From Cellulosimicrobium cellulans (GTDB lineage Bacteria; Actinomycetota; Actinomycetes; Actinomycetales; Cellulomonadaceae), in assembly GCF_016907755.1 (NCBI RefSeq), contig NZ_JAFBCN010000001.1, positions 2,728,001 to 2,792,000 on the forward strand: DNA of 64,000 nucleotides. The letters run 5' to 3'. Positions within the stretch are counted from its first letter, which is position 1. Each line of letters opens with the position of its first letter. The notes below the pieces were generated by a model. That model saw only the letters and a program-made list of their open reading frames with translations, searched no databases and was not told where the DNA came from. Position numbers and translations under genes: made by a program. Positions 12,376 to 20,476 of the stretch are shown here, in pieces.

Positions 12376-13016
12376 CGACGCACCCCGCGACCCGCGACAC
12401 CCCCGAGCGCGCGATCGACGCCGTGCTGTACGACTTCGGCAACGTGCTGGTGGGCTGGGACCCGTACGGCGCCTACGCCGGGCTGGACCGTGCGGTCGTC
12501 GACGCGTTCTTCGCCGACGTCGACTTCCCGGTCCTCAACCACGAGCGCGACGCCGGGGCCACCTGGGCCGACGCGCGCGCCGTGGTCGAGGCGTCCCACC
12601 CGCACCACGTGGCGCTCCTGGACCGGTACGTCGCGCAGTTCCCCGCGACGCTCACCGGCCCCGTGGAGGGCTCCGAGGAGCTCGTGCACGAGCTGCGCGA
12701 CCTCGGGCTGCGCCTGTACGGGCTGACGAACTGGTCCGCCGAGCTGTACCCGCACGCCGGGCCTGCCGCCCCGGCCACGACGCTCATGGAGGACGTGCTC
12801 GTCTCCGGGCGCGAGGGCCTCGCCAAGCCCGACCCCGCGATCTTCGCGCTCGCGGTCGACCGGTTCGGCCTCGACCCGGCGCGCACCCTCTTCACCGACG
12901 ACAGCGCCGCGAACATCGACGCCGCGGCCCGGCTCGGCCTGCGCACTCACCTCTTCAACGGCACCCCCGGCCTGCGCGCCGCCCTGCGGCACCTCGGCGT
13001 CCACGTCGCGCCGTGA
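12372..13016 (+). CDS. HAD-family phosphatase (YihX-like)
   Basis: The 214-residue subfamily IA HAD hydrolase has motif I YDFGNVLVGWD, motif II LYGLTNWS, motif III KPDPAIF and motif IV FTDDSAANIDAA. The nucleophile Asp is present. The residue two places later, usually the acid-base Asp, is Gly, as in the YihX sugar-phosphate phosphatase group (DLGNV). The HHVALLDRYVAQF stretch is the helical cap. The GTG start at 12372 overlaps the priA stop, so it is co-translated with priA. Substrate is unknown; a sugar phosphate or nucleotide is possible. Confidence 0.8.
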   Translation: MTTHPATRDTPERAIDAVLYDFGNVLVGWDPYGAYAGLDRAVVDAFFADVDFPVLNHERDAGATWADARAVVEASHPHHVALLDRYVAQFPATLTGPVEGSEELVHELRDLGLRLYGLTNWSAELYPHAGPAAPATTLMEDVLVSGREGLAKPDPAIFALAVDRFGLDPARTLFTDDSAANIDAAARLGLRTHLFNGTPGLRAALRHLGVHVAP

Positions 13017-13092
13017 CGGGGCCGTAGGCGGCCGTTGCGAGGACGGCGACCGCGACCTGCGACCGTCTGCGGGGCGGGAGCGGGACGGCACC

Positions 13093-13098
13093 TAGAAT
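13093..13098 (+). promoter_or_regulatory. Leaderless-type -10 box of fmt
   Basis: TAGAAT, then seven bases, then the fmt ATG at 13106. It is a near-consensus -10, with no ribosome-binding site in between. Confidence 0.65.
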
Positions 13099-13105
13099 CG
13101 GGCCC

Positions 13106-14059
13106 ATGCGCCTGCTGTTCGCCGGGACCCCGGATACCGCGGTCCCGTCCCTCGACGCCCTCCTCGACTCCCGCCACGACGTCGTCGCCGTCCTCACGCG
13201 CGCCGACGCGCCGTCGGGCCGGGGGCGGCGCCTGACCCCGAGCCCCGTCCGCGTGCGCGCGGAGGAGGCCGGGATCCCCGTGATCACCGACCGTCCCCGC
13301 GGCGAGGACTTCCTCGCGCGCCTGGCCGAGCTCGACGTCGACGCGGCGCCCGTCGTCGCGTACGGGGAGATCCTGCGCCCCGAGGTGCTCGCCGTGCCGC
13401 GCCACGGGTGGGTGAACCTGCACTTCTCCGTCCTGCCGGCCTGGCGCGGCGCCGCGCCCGTGCAGCGCGCGATCATCGCCGGCGACGAGGTCACCGGGGC
13501 CACGACGTTCCTCATCGAGCAGGGCCTGGACTCCGGCCCCACGCTCGGCACCACGACCGAGACCATCCGCGCCCGGGACACCGCCGGGGACCTCCTGGGC
13601 CGCCTCGCCGTTTCGGGCGCGGGCCTGCTCATCGCGACGCTCGACGCGCTCGAGGACGGGACGCTGCGCCCGCAGCCCCAGCCCGCCGACGGCGTCTCCC
13701 ACGCCGCGAAGCTCACGCCCGCCGACGCGGAGGTGCGCTGGGACCACCCGGCGCTCGCGGTCGACCGCCTCGTGCGCGGCTGCACCCCCGCGCCGGGCTC
13801 CTGGACCACCGTCCCCGGGCCCGACGGCGCGCCCGCGCGCCTCGGGCTCGCCCCGGTGACGCCGCGCCCCGACGTCACCGACCTCGCCCCCGGGCACGTG
13901 CGGGCCGGGAAGAAGGAGGTCCTCGTCGGCACCGCCACGCACGCCGTCCAGCTCGGGGACGTGGCTCCCGTGGGCAAGAAGCAGATGCCCGCCGCCGACT
14001 GGGCGCGCGGTGCCCGCCTTCCCGAGAACCTCGTGCTCGGCGCGGAGGTCGTCCGATGA
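13106..14059 (+). CDS. fmt: Methionyl-tRNA formyltransferase
   Basis: Formylates initiator Met-tRNA using 10-formyltetrahydrofolate. The 317-residue protein starts [16 protein letters not shown]. The catalytic region [17 protein letters not shown] supplies Asn and His, and [16 protein letters not shown] supplies the catalytic Asp. The C-terminal OB-like domain begins near residue 205 ([16 protein letters not shown]). Its transcript looks leaderless. Its stop overlaps the rsmB start as ATGA, the usual fmt-rsmB pairing. Confidence 0.96.
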   Translation: MRLLFAGTPDTAVPSLDALLDSRHDVVAVLTRADAPSGRGRRLTPSPVRVRAEEAGIPVITDRPRGEDFLARLAELDVDAAPVVAYGEILRPEVLAVPRHGWVNLHFSVLPAWRGAAPVQRAIIAGDEVTGATTFLIEQGLDSGPTLGTTTETIRARDTAGDLLGRLAVSGAGLLIATLDALEDGTLRPQPQPADGVSHAAKLTPADAEVRWDHPALAVDRLVRGCTPAPGSWTTVPGPDGAPARLGLAPVTPRPDVTDLAPGHVRAGKKEVLVGTATHAVQLGDVAPVGKKQMPAADWARGARLPENLVLGAEVVR

Positions 14060-15759
14060 GCGGCGGCACGCCCGTGGACCGCGACCGCGACGACGCGCCC
14101 CGCCGGCGGTCGACCGACGGATCGAACGCACGTTCGAACGACTCGGCGAGCGATCGCCGGCGCGGAGGGCGCAGCTCGAACGCGCGTTCGAACGACTCGC
14201 GAGCGACCCGCGGCAGCGACTCGAACGCCCGTTCGAACGGTGCGGACGGCGGCCGGGACCGCCGCGACGACGAGCGCCGCGACGCCCGCGGCCGCCAGCG
14301 CGGCGCCGCCCGCTCCCGCGGCGAGACGTCCCGCAGCTCGAACGCGCCGTCCCAGCGTCGCAAGGGCACCGACCCGGCCCGCGCCGTCGCGTTCGACGTC
14401 CTGCGTCAGGTCGACGGCTCCGACGCCTACGCCAACCTCGTCCTGCCGCCCCTCCTGCGCGAGCGCGGCATCCGCGGTCGCGACGCCGGGTTCGCCACCG
14501 AGCTCGCCTACGGCACCCTGCGCCTGCGCGGTCGCTACGACGCCGTCCTCGCGCTGTGCCTCGACCGGCCCCTCGACCGCCTCGACCCGCCCGTGCTCGA
14601 CGTCCTGCGCCTCGGCGCCCACCAGCTCCTCGGCATGCGCGTGCCCCAGCACGCGGCCGTGTCCGAGACGGTCGGGCTCGCGCGCGAGCGCACCGGTGCC
14701 GGGAGCGCCCAGCTCGTCAACGCCGTCCTGCGCCGCGTCGCACGCACCCCCCTCGACGACTGGCTCACCACGATCTCCGACGACGCCCCCGACGGCCTCG
14801 CGGCGCTCGCGGCGACCCAGAGCCACCCCGTCTGGATCGCCCGCGCCCTGCGCGACGCCCTCGCCGGCAACGGCCGCCCGGTCGCCGAGCTCGACGCGCT
14901 CCTCGCCGCCGACAACGACGCCCCCCGCGTCACGCTCGTCGCCCGCCCCGGCCTCGCCGACCCCGAGGAGCTGGCCGACGGCGACGACCGCGTCACTCCC
15001 ACGCGCTGGGCCCCCACCGCGCTGCGGCTCGAGGGCGGCGACCCCGCCGCGTTCGGCGCCGTCCGCGACGGCCGCGCCGGGGTCCAGGACGAGGGCAGCC
15101 AGCTCGTCGCACTCGCCCTCGCCGCCGTACCGCTGACCGGTCCCGACGCGCGCTGGCTCGACCTGTGCGCCGGCCCCGGCGGCAAGGCCGCGCTCCTCGC
15201 GGCGCTCGCGGCCGAGCGAGGCGCCCGTCTCGTCGCCAACGAGGTCCAGCCGCACCGCGCCCGCCTCGTGGAGAAGGCCCTCGCCGCCGTCCCGGCCGAC
15301 GCCGTGGAGGCCGTCCGCACGGGCGACGGGCGCGCCGTCGGGCAGGACGAGCCGGGCGCCTACGACCGCGTGCTCCTCGACGCTCCCTGCACCGGCCTCG
15401 GTGCGCTCCGCCGTCGTCCCGAGTCCCGCTGGCGGCGCACCCCGGCCGACCTCGCGACCCTCACCGGGCTCCAGCGCGAGCTCCTCGACTCGGCCCTGGA
15501 CGCCGTCCGGCCCGGGGGAGTGGTCGGCTACGTCACGTGCTCGCCCCACCTCGCCGAGACCCAGGTCGTCGTCGCCGACGTGCTGCGTCGCCGCGACGAC
15601 GTCGAGCTGCTCGACGCTCCCGCGGTCGTCCGCGACGTCGTGCACCCCGAGGCGCGCGCCACGATCGAGCTCGGCGACCGCCAGGACGTCCAGCTCTGGC
15701 CGCACGTCCACGGCACCGACGCGATGCACCTCACGCTCGTGCGCCGCAAGGACCGCTGA
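14056..15759 (+). CDS. rsmB: 16S rRNA m5C967 methyltransferase with SOS-box-encoded N-terminal extension
   Basis: The 567-residue protein matches RsmB/Fmu/Sun, which methylates C967 of 16S rRNA. A NusB-like RNA-binding domain spans about residues 105-240 ([22 protein letters not shown]). The Rossmann methyltransferase follows, with [15 protein letters not shown] for SAM binding and two catalytic Cys motifs, [12 protein letters not shown] and YVTCSPH. Residues 1-103 are an unusual Arg/Ser/Asp-rich, probably disordered extension. SNARSND recurs in it because three perfect TCGAAC-N4-GTTCGA palindromes are translated there. No ATG, GTG or TTG lies in frame between the extension and the NusB domain, so the extension is genuinely coded. 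ATG overlaps the fmt stop. Confidence 0.93.
   Translation: MSGGTPVDRDRDDAPRRRSTDGSNARSNDSASDRRRGGRSSNARSNDSRATRGSDSNARSNGADGGRDRRDDERRDARGRQRGAARSRGETSRSSNAPSQRRKGTDPARAVAFDVLRQVDGSDAYANLVLPPLLRERGIRGRDAGFATELAYGTLRLRGRYDAVLALCLDRPLDRLDPPVLDVLRLGAHQLLGMRVPQHAAVSETVGLARERTGAGSAQLVNAVLRRVARTPLDDWLTTISDDAPDGLAALAATQSHPVWIARALRDALAGNGRPVAELDALLAADNDAPRVTLVARPGLADPEELADGDDRVTPTRWAPTALRLEGGDPAAFGAVRDGRAGVQDEGSQLVALALAAVPLTGPDARWLDLCAGPGGKAALLAALAAERGARLVANEVQPHRARLVEKALAAVPADAVEAVRTGDGRAVGQDEPGAYDRVLLDAPCTGLGALRRRPESRWRRTPADLATLTGLQRELLDSALDAVRPGGVVGYVTCSPHLAETQVVVADVLRRRDDVELLDAPAVVRDVVHPEARATIELGDRQDVQLWPHVHGTDAMHLTLVRRKDR
14122..14137. promoter_or_regulatory. SOS (LexA) box-like palindrome 1 inside rsmB
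   Basis: TCGAAC-GCAC-GTTCGA. It is an exact match to the 16-bp actinobacterial SOS-box consensus TCGAAC-N4-GTTCGA, 66 bases into rsmB. Confidence 0.6.
14176..14191. promoter_or_regulatory. SOS (LexA) box-like palindrome 2 inside rsmB
   Basis: TCGAAC-GCGC-GTTCGA, a second exact match, 54 bases (18 codons) after the first. Confidence 0.6.
14221..14236. promoter_or_regulatory. SOS (LexA) box-like palindrome 3 inside rsmB
   Basis: TCGAAC-GCCC-GTTCGA, a third exact match, 45 bases (15 codons) after the second. A lone TCGAAC half site follows at 14338-14343. Confidence 0.6.
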
Positions 15760-15770
15760 CGACGTCGTTC

Positions 15771-15842
15771 TTGTCGTCATATCTCGACAACGAGGCGGTG
15801 TCGGAGTAACCTGACATTGCGTCGTGTCGGAGAAACCTGACA
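15771..15842. promoter_or_regulatory. Three TGTC-N10-GACA operators upstream of hipBA
   Basis: Dyads occur at 15772-15789 (outer T/A extends the arms to 15771-15790), 15799-15816 and 15825-15842, all with TGTC-N10-GACA arms and centres 27 and 26 bases apart. The last two lie in a near-perfect 20-base direct repeat (15798-15817, 15824-15843). HipB antitoxins bind repeated dyads at their own promoter, so these are the likely autoregulatory sites. Confidence 0.65.
15784..15812 (+). promoter_or_regulatory. Promoter of hipBA
   Basis: TCGACA (15784-15789), a 17-base spacer and TAACCT (15807-15812). Both boxes fall inside the operator dyads, so bound HipB would block polymerase. Confidence 0.6.
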
Positions 15843-15882
15843 TGCCGCGGAGAGAGGGACACCCGACCGCAGGAGGACACCC

Positions 15883-16110
15883 ATGGCCGACACCTGGACG
15901 ACCCCCCGCAGCCCCCGCGACCTCGGCGCCTACCTCGGCCGCGTCCGTCGCGCCCGCGGACTCACCCAGGCCCAGGTCGCCGAGGAGCTCGGCATCACCC
16001 GCCAGTACCTCTCCGAGCTCGAGAACGGCGTCGAGAACCTCTGGGTCCAACGGCTCTTCGAGCTCCTCGACACCCTCGACGTCGACCTGCGGCTCCAGGA
16101 GCGTCCATGA
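15883..16110 (+). CDS. hipB: HipB-like XRE-family antitoxin
   Basis: The 75-residue helix-turn-helix protein has LGRVRRARGLTQAQVAEELGI as its first helices and TRQYLSELENGVENL as the recognition helix. It is followed by a short WVQRLFELLDTLDVDLRLQ tail. The XRE fold and size match HipB, which neutralises HipA and represses the operon. ATG 15883 has AGGAGG at 15871-15876. Its stop overlaps hipA as ATGA, the usual antitoxin-first arrangement. The promoter carries three dyads that are probably its operators. Confidence 0.88.
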   Translation: MADTWTTPRSPRDLGAYLGRVRRARGLTQAQVAEELGITRQYLSELENGVENLWVQRLFELLDTLDVDLRLQERP

Positions 16111-17393
16111 CCACCGTCACCGCCTGGCTCTACGGCACCCCCGTCGCCACCCTCGCACCCGCCAGCACGCGCACCACCGACAGCACCCCCCGCGTCATCC
16201 TCACCTGGACCGCAGACGCCCTCGACCGCTGGGGACACGACGCCCGCGTCCTGTCCCACCTGCTGCCCATCACCCCACCCGACGAACCCGGACCCCACCC
16301 CGCCCGCGTCGCCGCCTGGCTCGACGGCCTCCTCCCCGAAGGCCGCACCCGCGACGCCATGGCCATCGACGCCGGCATCGACCCCGACGACGCCCTCGCC
16401 TTCCTCGTCCACTACGGCCACGACACCGCCGGCGCCGTGCTCCTCACCCCCGACGGACACCCCCTCCCCACCCCCGGCACACCCGAACGACTCGACGACG
16501 CCGCCGTCGCACGACTCCTGCGCGCCGCCGTCGCCCGCAGCGGGGGAGAAGGGCGCACCGACCACCTCACCAGCTCCCTGCCCGGCATGGAACCCAAGAT
16601 CACCCTGCTCCACGACGAGCACGGCTGGGCCCGCCCCCACGGCACCGCACCCACCACCCACATCCTCAAGGTCGCCCGCCCCTCCGACTCACCCACCGCC
16701 GACCTCGTCAACACCGAAGCCGCCGCCCTCGACCTCGCCCGCCGCATCGACCTCACCACCGTCGACGCCCACGTCACCGAGCTCGACGGCGAGCGCGCCA
16801 TCGTCGTCACCCGCTACGACCGCATCCCCGACCCCCGCGAACCCAGCGGCACCGCCCGCCTCCATCAGGAAGACGCCGCCCAGGCCCTCGGCATCAACAC
16901 CCGTGACCCCGAACGCAAGTTCCAGCACGGACGCCGCTTCCCCTCCCTCGCCGCCATCGCCCGCACCCTCCGCGACGACGGCACCCGCCCCGACCCCCTC
17001 CTCGCCCTCACCACCTTCAACCTCGCCATCGGCAACACCGACGCCCACGCCAAGAACATCTCCGTCCTCCGCCACGCCGACGGCACCGTCCGCCTCGCCC
17101 CCGCCTACGACGTCTCCATGCACCTCCACCACGACCACGCCTCCCGCGTCTTCGCCATGGACGTCGCCGGAGAACGCGACATGGACCGCCTCAGCGCCGA
17201 GGACCTCGTCACCGAAGGCACCACCTGGGGCCTGCCCCGACGCCGCGCCCAGCGCGCCGTCGCCCAGACCCTCGACGGGCTCCTCGCGGCGCTCGCGGAC
17301 ATCGACCGCGACGCCCACCCGGGCGTGAGCCGGAATGCCTGGCGCACCGTCGAGCAGCGCACGACCGACCTCCGCCGCGGACTCCTCGCCTGA
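16107..17393 (+). CDS. hipA: HipA-like serine/threonine kinase toxin
   Basis: The 428-residue protein has the size of E. coli HipA, which phosphorylates glutamyl-tRNA synthetase and causes growth arrest. An N-terminal HipA_N region (VTAWLYGTPVATLA) precedes the kinase. SSLPGMEPKITLL is the equivalent of the loop with the regulatory Ser. ILKVARP bears the ATP-binding Lys, NLAIGNTDAHAKNISVL the catalytic Asp and Asn, and LAPAYDVSMH the metal-binding Asp. All catalytic residues appear intact. The coding strand is strikingly C-rich compared with its neighbours, with long runs of CCC/CAC/GCC codons, which hints at separate ancestry. The target in this organism is unknown. Confidence 0.88.
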   Translation: MTTVTAWLYGTPVATLAPASTRTTDSTPRVILTWTADALDRWGHDARVLSHLLPITPPDEPGPHPARVAAWLDGLLPEGRTRDAMAIDAGIDPDDALAFLVHYGHDTAGAVLLTPDGHPLPTPGTPERLDDAAVARLLRAAVARSGGEGRTDHLTSSLPGMEPKITLLHDEHGWARPHGTAPTTHILKVARPSDSPTADLVNTEAAALDLARRIDLTTVDAHVTELDGERAIVVTRYDRIPDPREPSGTARLHQEDAAQALGINTRDPERKFQHGRRFPSLAAIARTLRDDGTRPDPLLALTTFNLAIGNTDAHAKNISVLRHADGTVRLAPAYDVSMHLHHDHASRVFAMDVAGERDMDRLSAEDLVTEGTTWGLPRRRAQRAVAQTLDGLLAALADIDRDAHPGVSRNAWRTVEQRTTDLRRGLLA

Positions 17394-17541
17394 TCCCGGC
17401 TCGCCGAGGTTGAGCCCTGGTCGTGGCTCGACCACCTCGGGCGGTGACCCGCCACCGGCGGGGCGAGCGACCGCCACCGGGCATGGACCATGCCTCGACC
17501 TCGGCGCGTCGGGCGGGCCGTGACGGGTCTCGTCGCCGGGG

Positions 17542-18123
17542 TCAGAGGGAGCGCTGGAGGAGGATCGTGTCGACCCACCGGCCGTGCTTGAAGCCGACGG
17601 CAGTGAGGCGACCGGCCTCGACGAAGCCGAAGCGCCGATGGAGGGGGAGCGAGCCCGCCGCCTCGGGCACGTCGGCGACGACGGAGACGACCTGCCGCAC
17701 GCCTGTCGCGGAGCACGCGTCGAGGAGCGCGCCGAGCAGGGCCGTGCCGATCCCGCGGCCGGCGTAGGCCGGGTCGAGGTAGATCGTGTCCTCGGCGGTG
17801 TGGCGGTACGCCGGCTTCGGGCGCCACGCGGACGCGTAGGCGTAGCCCGCGACCACCGGGTCGCTCGTGCCGTCCGGCCGGGTCGTGCCGTCGACCTCGG
17901 CGACGAGGAACGGCAGGCCGCGCGTGGTGACATCGTCGAGCTTGCGCTGCCACGCCGGGACGTCCCAGACCTCCTCCTCGAACGTCACGCATGTGTCGCG
18001 GACGAACGGGGCGGCGATCTCGGCGACGCGCGCGAGGTCGTCCGCGGTGGCGGGGCGTACCGTCACGGTCGGGTGAGCCGCAGCCGGCGGGGTGGTCGGG
18101 CCGGAGGAGGGGAGGGTGCTCAC
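17542..18123 (-). CDS. GNAT N-acetyltransferase, phosphinothricin/methionine-sulfoximine type
   Basis: The 193-residue GNAT protein has the acetyl-CoA loop [20 protein letters not shown] and the PAT-type C-terminus [36 protein letters not shown] also matches the Pat/Bar/MddA group, which acetylates phosphinothricin, methionine sulfoximine or related amino acids. The N-terminal 20 residues are Pro/Ala-rich and may be flexible. The GTG start at 18123 is preceded six bases upstream by TAGGCT and has no ribosome-binding site. It is convergent with hipA and divergent from rpe. Substrate specificity is inferred from family resemblance only. Confidence 0.8.
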   Translation of the reverse strand: MSTLPSSGPTTPPAAAHPTVTVRPATADDLARVAEIAAPFVRDTCVTFEEEVWDVPAWQRKLDDVTTRGLPFLVAEVDGTTRPDGTSDPVVAGYAYASAWRPKPAYRHTAEDTIYLDPAYAGRGIGTALLGALLDACSATGVRQVVSVVADVPEAAGSLPLHRRFGFVEAGRLTAVGFKHGRWVDTILLQRSL

Positions 18124-18129
18124 CGGACG

Positions 18130-18135
18130 AGCCTA
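18130..18135 (-). promoter_or_regulatory. Leaderless-type -10 box of the GNAT gene
   Basis: TAGGCT on the minus strand, six bases before the GTG at 18123. It is 30 bases from the divergent rpe -10 box, so the two promoters nearly abut. Confidence 0.55.
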
Positions 18136-18164
18136 CGGGCGCGGCTGCCGGGCGGGACGCGCCC

Positions 18165-18170
18165 TAGGCT
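18165..18170 (+). promoter_or_regulatory. Leaderless-type -10 box of rpe
   Basis: TAGGCT followed by seven bases and the rpe ATG at 18178. Confidence 0.6.
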
Positions 18171-18177
18171 GGGGCCC

Positions 18178-18846
18178 ATGGCAGCCCTCATCGCACCGAG
18201 CATCCTGTCCGCCGACTTCGCGAACCTCGAGCGCGACCTGAACGCCATCTCGACCGCCGACTACGCGCACGTCGACGTGATGGACAACCACTTCGTGCCG
18301 AACCTCACGCTCGGGCTGCCGGTCTTCGAGCGTCTGGCGCAGGTGTCACCGGTCCCGATCGACGCGCACCTCATGATCGAGGACCCGGACCGCTGGGCGC
18401 CGGCGTACGCGGAGGCCGGGGCCGCGTCCGTGACGTTCCACGCCGAGGCCGCTGCTGCCCCTGTGCGGCTCGCGCGCGAGCTCCGGCGCCTCGGGTCCCG
18501 CGCGGGCCTCGCGCTGCGTCCTGCGACGCCTGTGGAGCCCTTCCTGGACCTCCTGGCAGAGGTCGACATGATCCTCGTCATGACGGTCGAGCCGGGCTTC
18601 GGCGGGCAGTCGTTCATCGACGGGACGCTCCCGAAGATCCGACGCGCGCGCGAGGCCGTGAGCGAGTCGGGGCTGGACGTGTGGATCCAGGTCGACGGGG
18701 GAGTGTCGCGCTCGACCATCGAACGAGCGGCCGACGCGGGGGCGAACGTCTTCGTCGCCGGGTCGGCCGTGTACGGGGCGGAGAGCGTGCCGGGCGAGAT
18801 CCAGGCGCTGCGCGAGCTGGCGGAGGCGTCGGCGCACGCCCACTGA
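18178..18846 (+). CDS. rpe: Ribulose-phosphate 3-epimerase
   Basis: Interconverts ribulose 5-phosphate and xylulose 5-phosphate in the pentose phosphate pathway. It also shapes the ribulose 5-phosphate pool used by RibB in the following operon. The 222-residue TIM barrel shows [29 protein letters not shown] (catalytic Asp and metal-ligand region), [22 protein letters not shown] and QVDGGV (second catalytic Asp). The ATG at 18178 follows a leaderless-type promoter. A strong terminator follows, separating it from the FMN riboswitch. Confidence 0.96.
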   Translation: MAALIAPSILSADFANLERDLNAISTADYAHVDVMDNHFVPNLTLGLPVFERLAQVSPVPIDAHLMIEDPDRWAPAYAEAGAASVTFHAEAAAAPVRLARELRRLGSRAGLALRPATPVEPFLDLLAEVDMILVMTVEPGFGGQSFIDGTLPKIRRAREAVSESGLDVWIQVDGGVSRSTIERAADAGANVFVAGSAVYGAESVPGEIQALRELAEASAHAH

Positions 18847-18854
18847 CGAACGGA

Positions 18855-18886
18855 GGGGGGAGCCCGCACGAGCCGGGGCTCCCCCC
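18855..18886 (+). terminator. Hairpin terminator after rpe
   Basis: GGGGGGAGCCC (18855-18865) pairs with GGGCTCCCCCC (18876-18886). Flanking CGAACGGAG and CTCTCGTTCG can extend the stem. An A-rich stretch (GATAAAAATAG) follows. Confidence 0.8.
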
Positions 18887-19034
18887 CCTCTCGTTCGGAT
18901 AAAAATAGTGTGCCAAGCGGCTATCACCACCCCACCCCACCGAGCTCCCTCACCACCGAGCACGGAGGGGAGGGGTGTTGCCGGGTTCACGTCCGCTCGG
19001 CAGGCGGACGGGCCGACCCCGGGGAATGCGCGAG

Positions 19035-19040
19035 TAGCAT
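19035..19040 (+). promoter_or_regulatory. -10 box upstream of the FMN riboswitch
   Basis: TAGCAT, with a predicted start near 19047, about 23 bases before the aptamer. A weak -35 (CCGACC, 19013-19018) lies 16 bases upstream. The preceding stretch 18898-19034 is C/G-rich low-complexity sequence with no gene. Confidence 0.5.
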
Positions 19041-19069
19041 GCTCGGTTGGAAGCAGCAGTACGCACGAA

Positions 19070-19189
19070 CGTGCTCCGGGGTCGGTGCAATTCCGAGCCG
19101 GCGGTGACAGTCCGCGACCCGCGCCCACGCGCGGTTGACCTGGTGGAACTCCAGGACCGACGGTGACAGTCCGGATGGGAGGAAGCACG
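19070..19189 (+). promoter_or_regulatory. FMN riboswitch (RFN element) controlling the riboflavin operon
   Basis: The conserved RFN landmarks occur in order: the closing stem CGTGCTCC (19070-19077) with GGAAGCACG (19181-19189), then GCCGGCGGTGACAGTCCGC, GGTTGACCTGGTGGAACTCC, and GACCGACGGTGACAGTCCGG followed by ATGGGAGGAAG. FMN binding to this aptamer lowers riboflavin gene expression. It lies about 160 bases before ribD, the first gene of the pathway operon. Confidence 0.95.
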
Positions 19190-19351
19190 TGCGGCGCGGC
19201 CACGCCCAGGGCGTGGTGCTCCGGCGACCCGTCGGTGCACCCGTTCACCACGGCGACGGCCTCGCCGTGGTGAGCGACGCCGTCGGGCCGGTCCAGGCCT
19301 GACCCCGCCGCCCGCCCTCACCCCGGAGCACGCGTGCCCGGGAGGAGGACG
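19190..19351 (+). promoter_or_regulatory. Predicted expression platform between the FMN aptamer and ribD
   Basis: Three elements are visible. CCCCGGAGCACG at 19321-19332, just before the GGAGGAGG ribosome-binding site, is perfectly complementary to 19070-19081, the 5' strand of the aptamer closing stem plus four bases. GTGCTCCGG at 19216-19224 duplicates that strand and can pair with 19323-19331. An 11-bp hairpin (19246-19256 with 19262-19272) lies between. Strand exchange between these sites could couple FMN binding to access of the ribosome to ribD. No U-tract is seen, which favours translational over transcriptional control. Confidence 0.55.
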
Positions 19352-20476
19352 ATGGGCGAGCACCCCAGAACCCTGACGATCGACGCCGCGATGGCGCGCG
19401 CGCTCGAGCTCGCGGGACACGGACCCGCGCACGGACCCAACCCCCGGGTCGGCTGCGTCCTGCTGGGGCCCGCGCCGCACGGCCGCGCCCTGCCCGACGG
19501 CGCCGCGCCCGACTCGCTGGACCCGCACCCACGGCCGGTCCTCGCCGAGGGCTACCACCAGGGAGCGGGGACGCCGCACGCCGAGGCCGCGGCCCTCGCG
19601 GACGCGCGGACGCGCGGCGTCGACGTCACGGGCGCGACCGCCGTCGTCACGCTCGAGCCGTGCGCCCACACCGGCCGCACCGGGCCGTGCGCAGACGCGC
19701 TCGTCGCCGCGGGGATCGCGGAGGTCGTGCACGCCGTCGACGACCCGAACCCCGTGGCGACGGGTGGTGCGCACCGCCTGCGCGCGGCCGGGGTGCGCGT
19801 CGTGCGCGGCCTGCGCTCCGCCGAGGGCGAGGAGCTTCTCCGGGTGTGGCTGACGTCCGTGCGGCGCGGGACCCCGTACGTGACGCTCAAGACGGCGACG
19901 ACGCTCGACGGGTACGTCGCGGCCGAGGACGGCACGAGCCGCTGGATCACCGGGCCGGCCGCCCGCGAGCACGCGCACCGCGTGCGGGCCGAGGTCGACG
20001 CGATCCTCGTCGGCACGGGCACGCTCCTCACGGACGACCCGGCGCTCACCGCACGGGTGCGCACGCACGGTGCCGCGAGCGCCGAGAGCCTCGCGGCGCA
20101 CCAGCCCCTGCGGGTCGTCGTCGGGCTGCGCGGGATCCCGCCGACTGCGCGCGTGCGCGGGGAGGGCGGCGAGCTGCTGCACCTGCTGACGCGCGACGTC
20201 GGGCAGGTGCTGGAACGGCTCGGGGAGCGCGAGGTGCGGCACGTGCTCGTGGAGGGGGGTCCGACGCTCGCGACGGCGTTCCTCGCGGCCGGCGCCGTGG
20301 ACGAGCTGCACGCGTACGTGGCCCCGGTGCTGCTGGGGAGCGGTCGGCGGGCCGTGGACGGGCTGGGCGTGGCGACGATCGCCGACGCGCACCGGTTCCG
20401 CACGGTCGAGGTGCGGCGTGTCGGCGACGACGCGCTGGTGGTGTCCAGGAAGAGCACGGAAGGGCGGGACGGCTGA
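19352..20476 (+). CDS. ribD: Bifunctional diaminohydroxyphosphoribosylaminopyrimidine deaminase / 5-amino-6-uracil reductase
   Basis: The 374-residue RibD performs the second and third steps from GTP to riboflavin. The N-terminal deaminase carries zinc ligands in TPHAEAAAL and EPCAHTGRTGPCADAL. NPRVGCVLL is the conserved substrate strand. The C-terminal reductase domain starts near residue 172 (TPYVTLKTATTLDGYVA) with NADPH-binding LVEGGPTLATAF. ATG 19352 is used because GGAGGAGG lies directly upstream. A GTG 18 bases earlier falls inside the ribosome-binding region. It is the first gene of the ribD-ribE-ribBA-ribH operon under the FMN riboswitch. Confidence 0.95.
   Translation: MGEHPRTLTIDAAMARALELAGHGPAHGPNPRVGCVLLGPAPHGRALPDGAAPDSLDPHPRPVLAEGYHQGAGTPHAEAAALADARTRGVDVTGATAVVTLEPCAHTGRTGPCADALVAAGIAEVVHAVDDPNPVATGGAHRLRAAGVRVVRGLRSAEGEELLRVWLTSVRRGTPYVTLKTATTLDGYVAAEDGTSRWITGPAAREHAHRVRAEVDAILVGTGTLLTDDPALTARVRTHGAASAESLAAHQPLRVVVGLRGIPPTARVRGEGGELLHLLTRDVGQVLERLGEREVRHVLVEGGPTLATAFLAAGAVDELHAYVAPVLLGSGRRAVDGLGVATIADAHRFRTVEVRRVGDDALVVSRKSTEGRDG

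Noticed and set aside
17394-17541. Terminator between hipA and the GNAT gene
   Set aside because: Only imperfect, widely spaced complementary segments were found (for example CGCCGAGGTTGA and TCGACCTCGGCG about 90 bases apart), not a compact hairpin.
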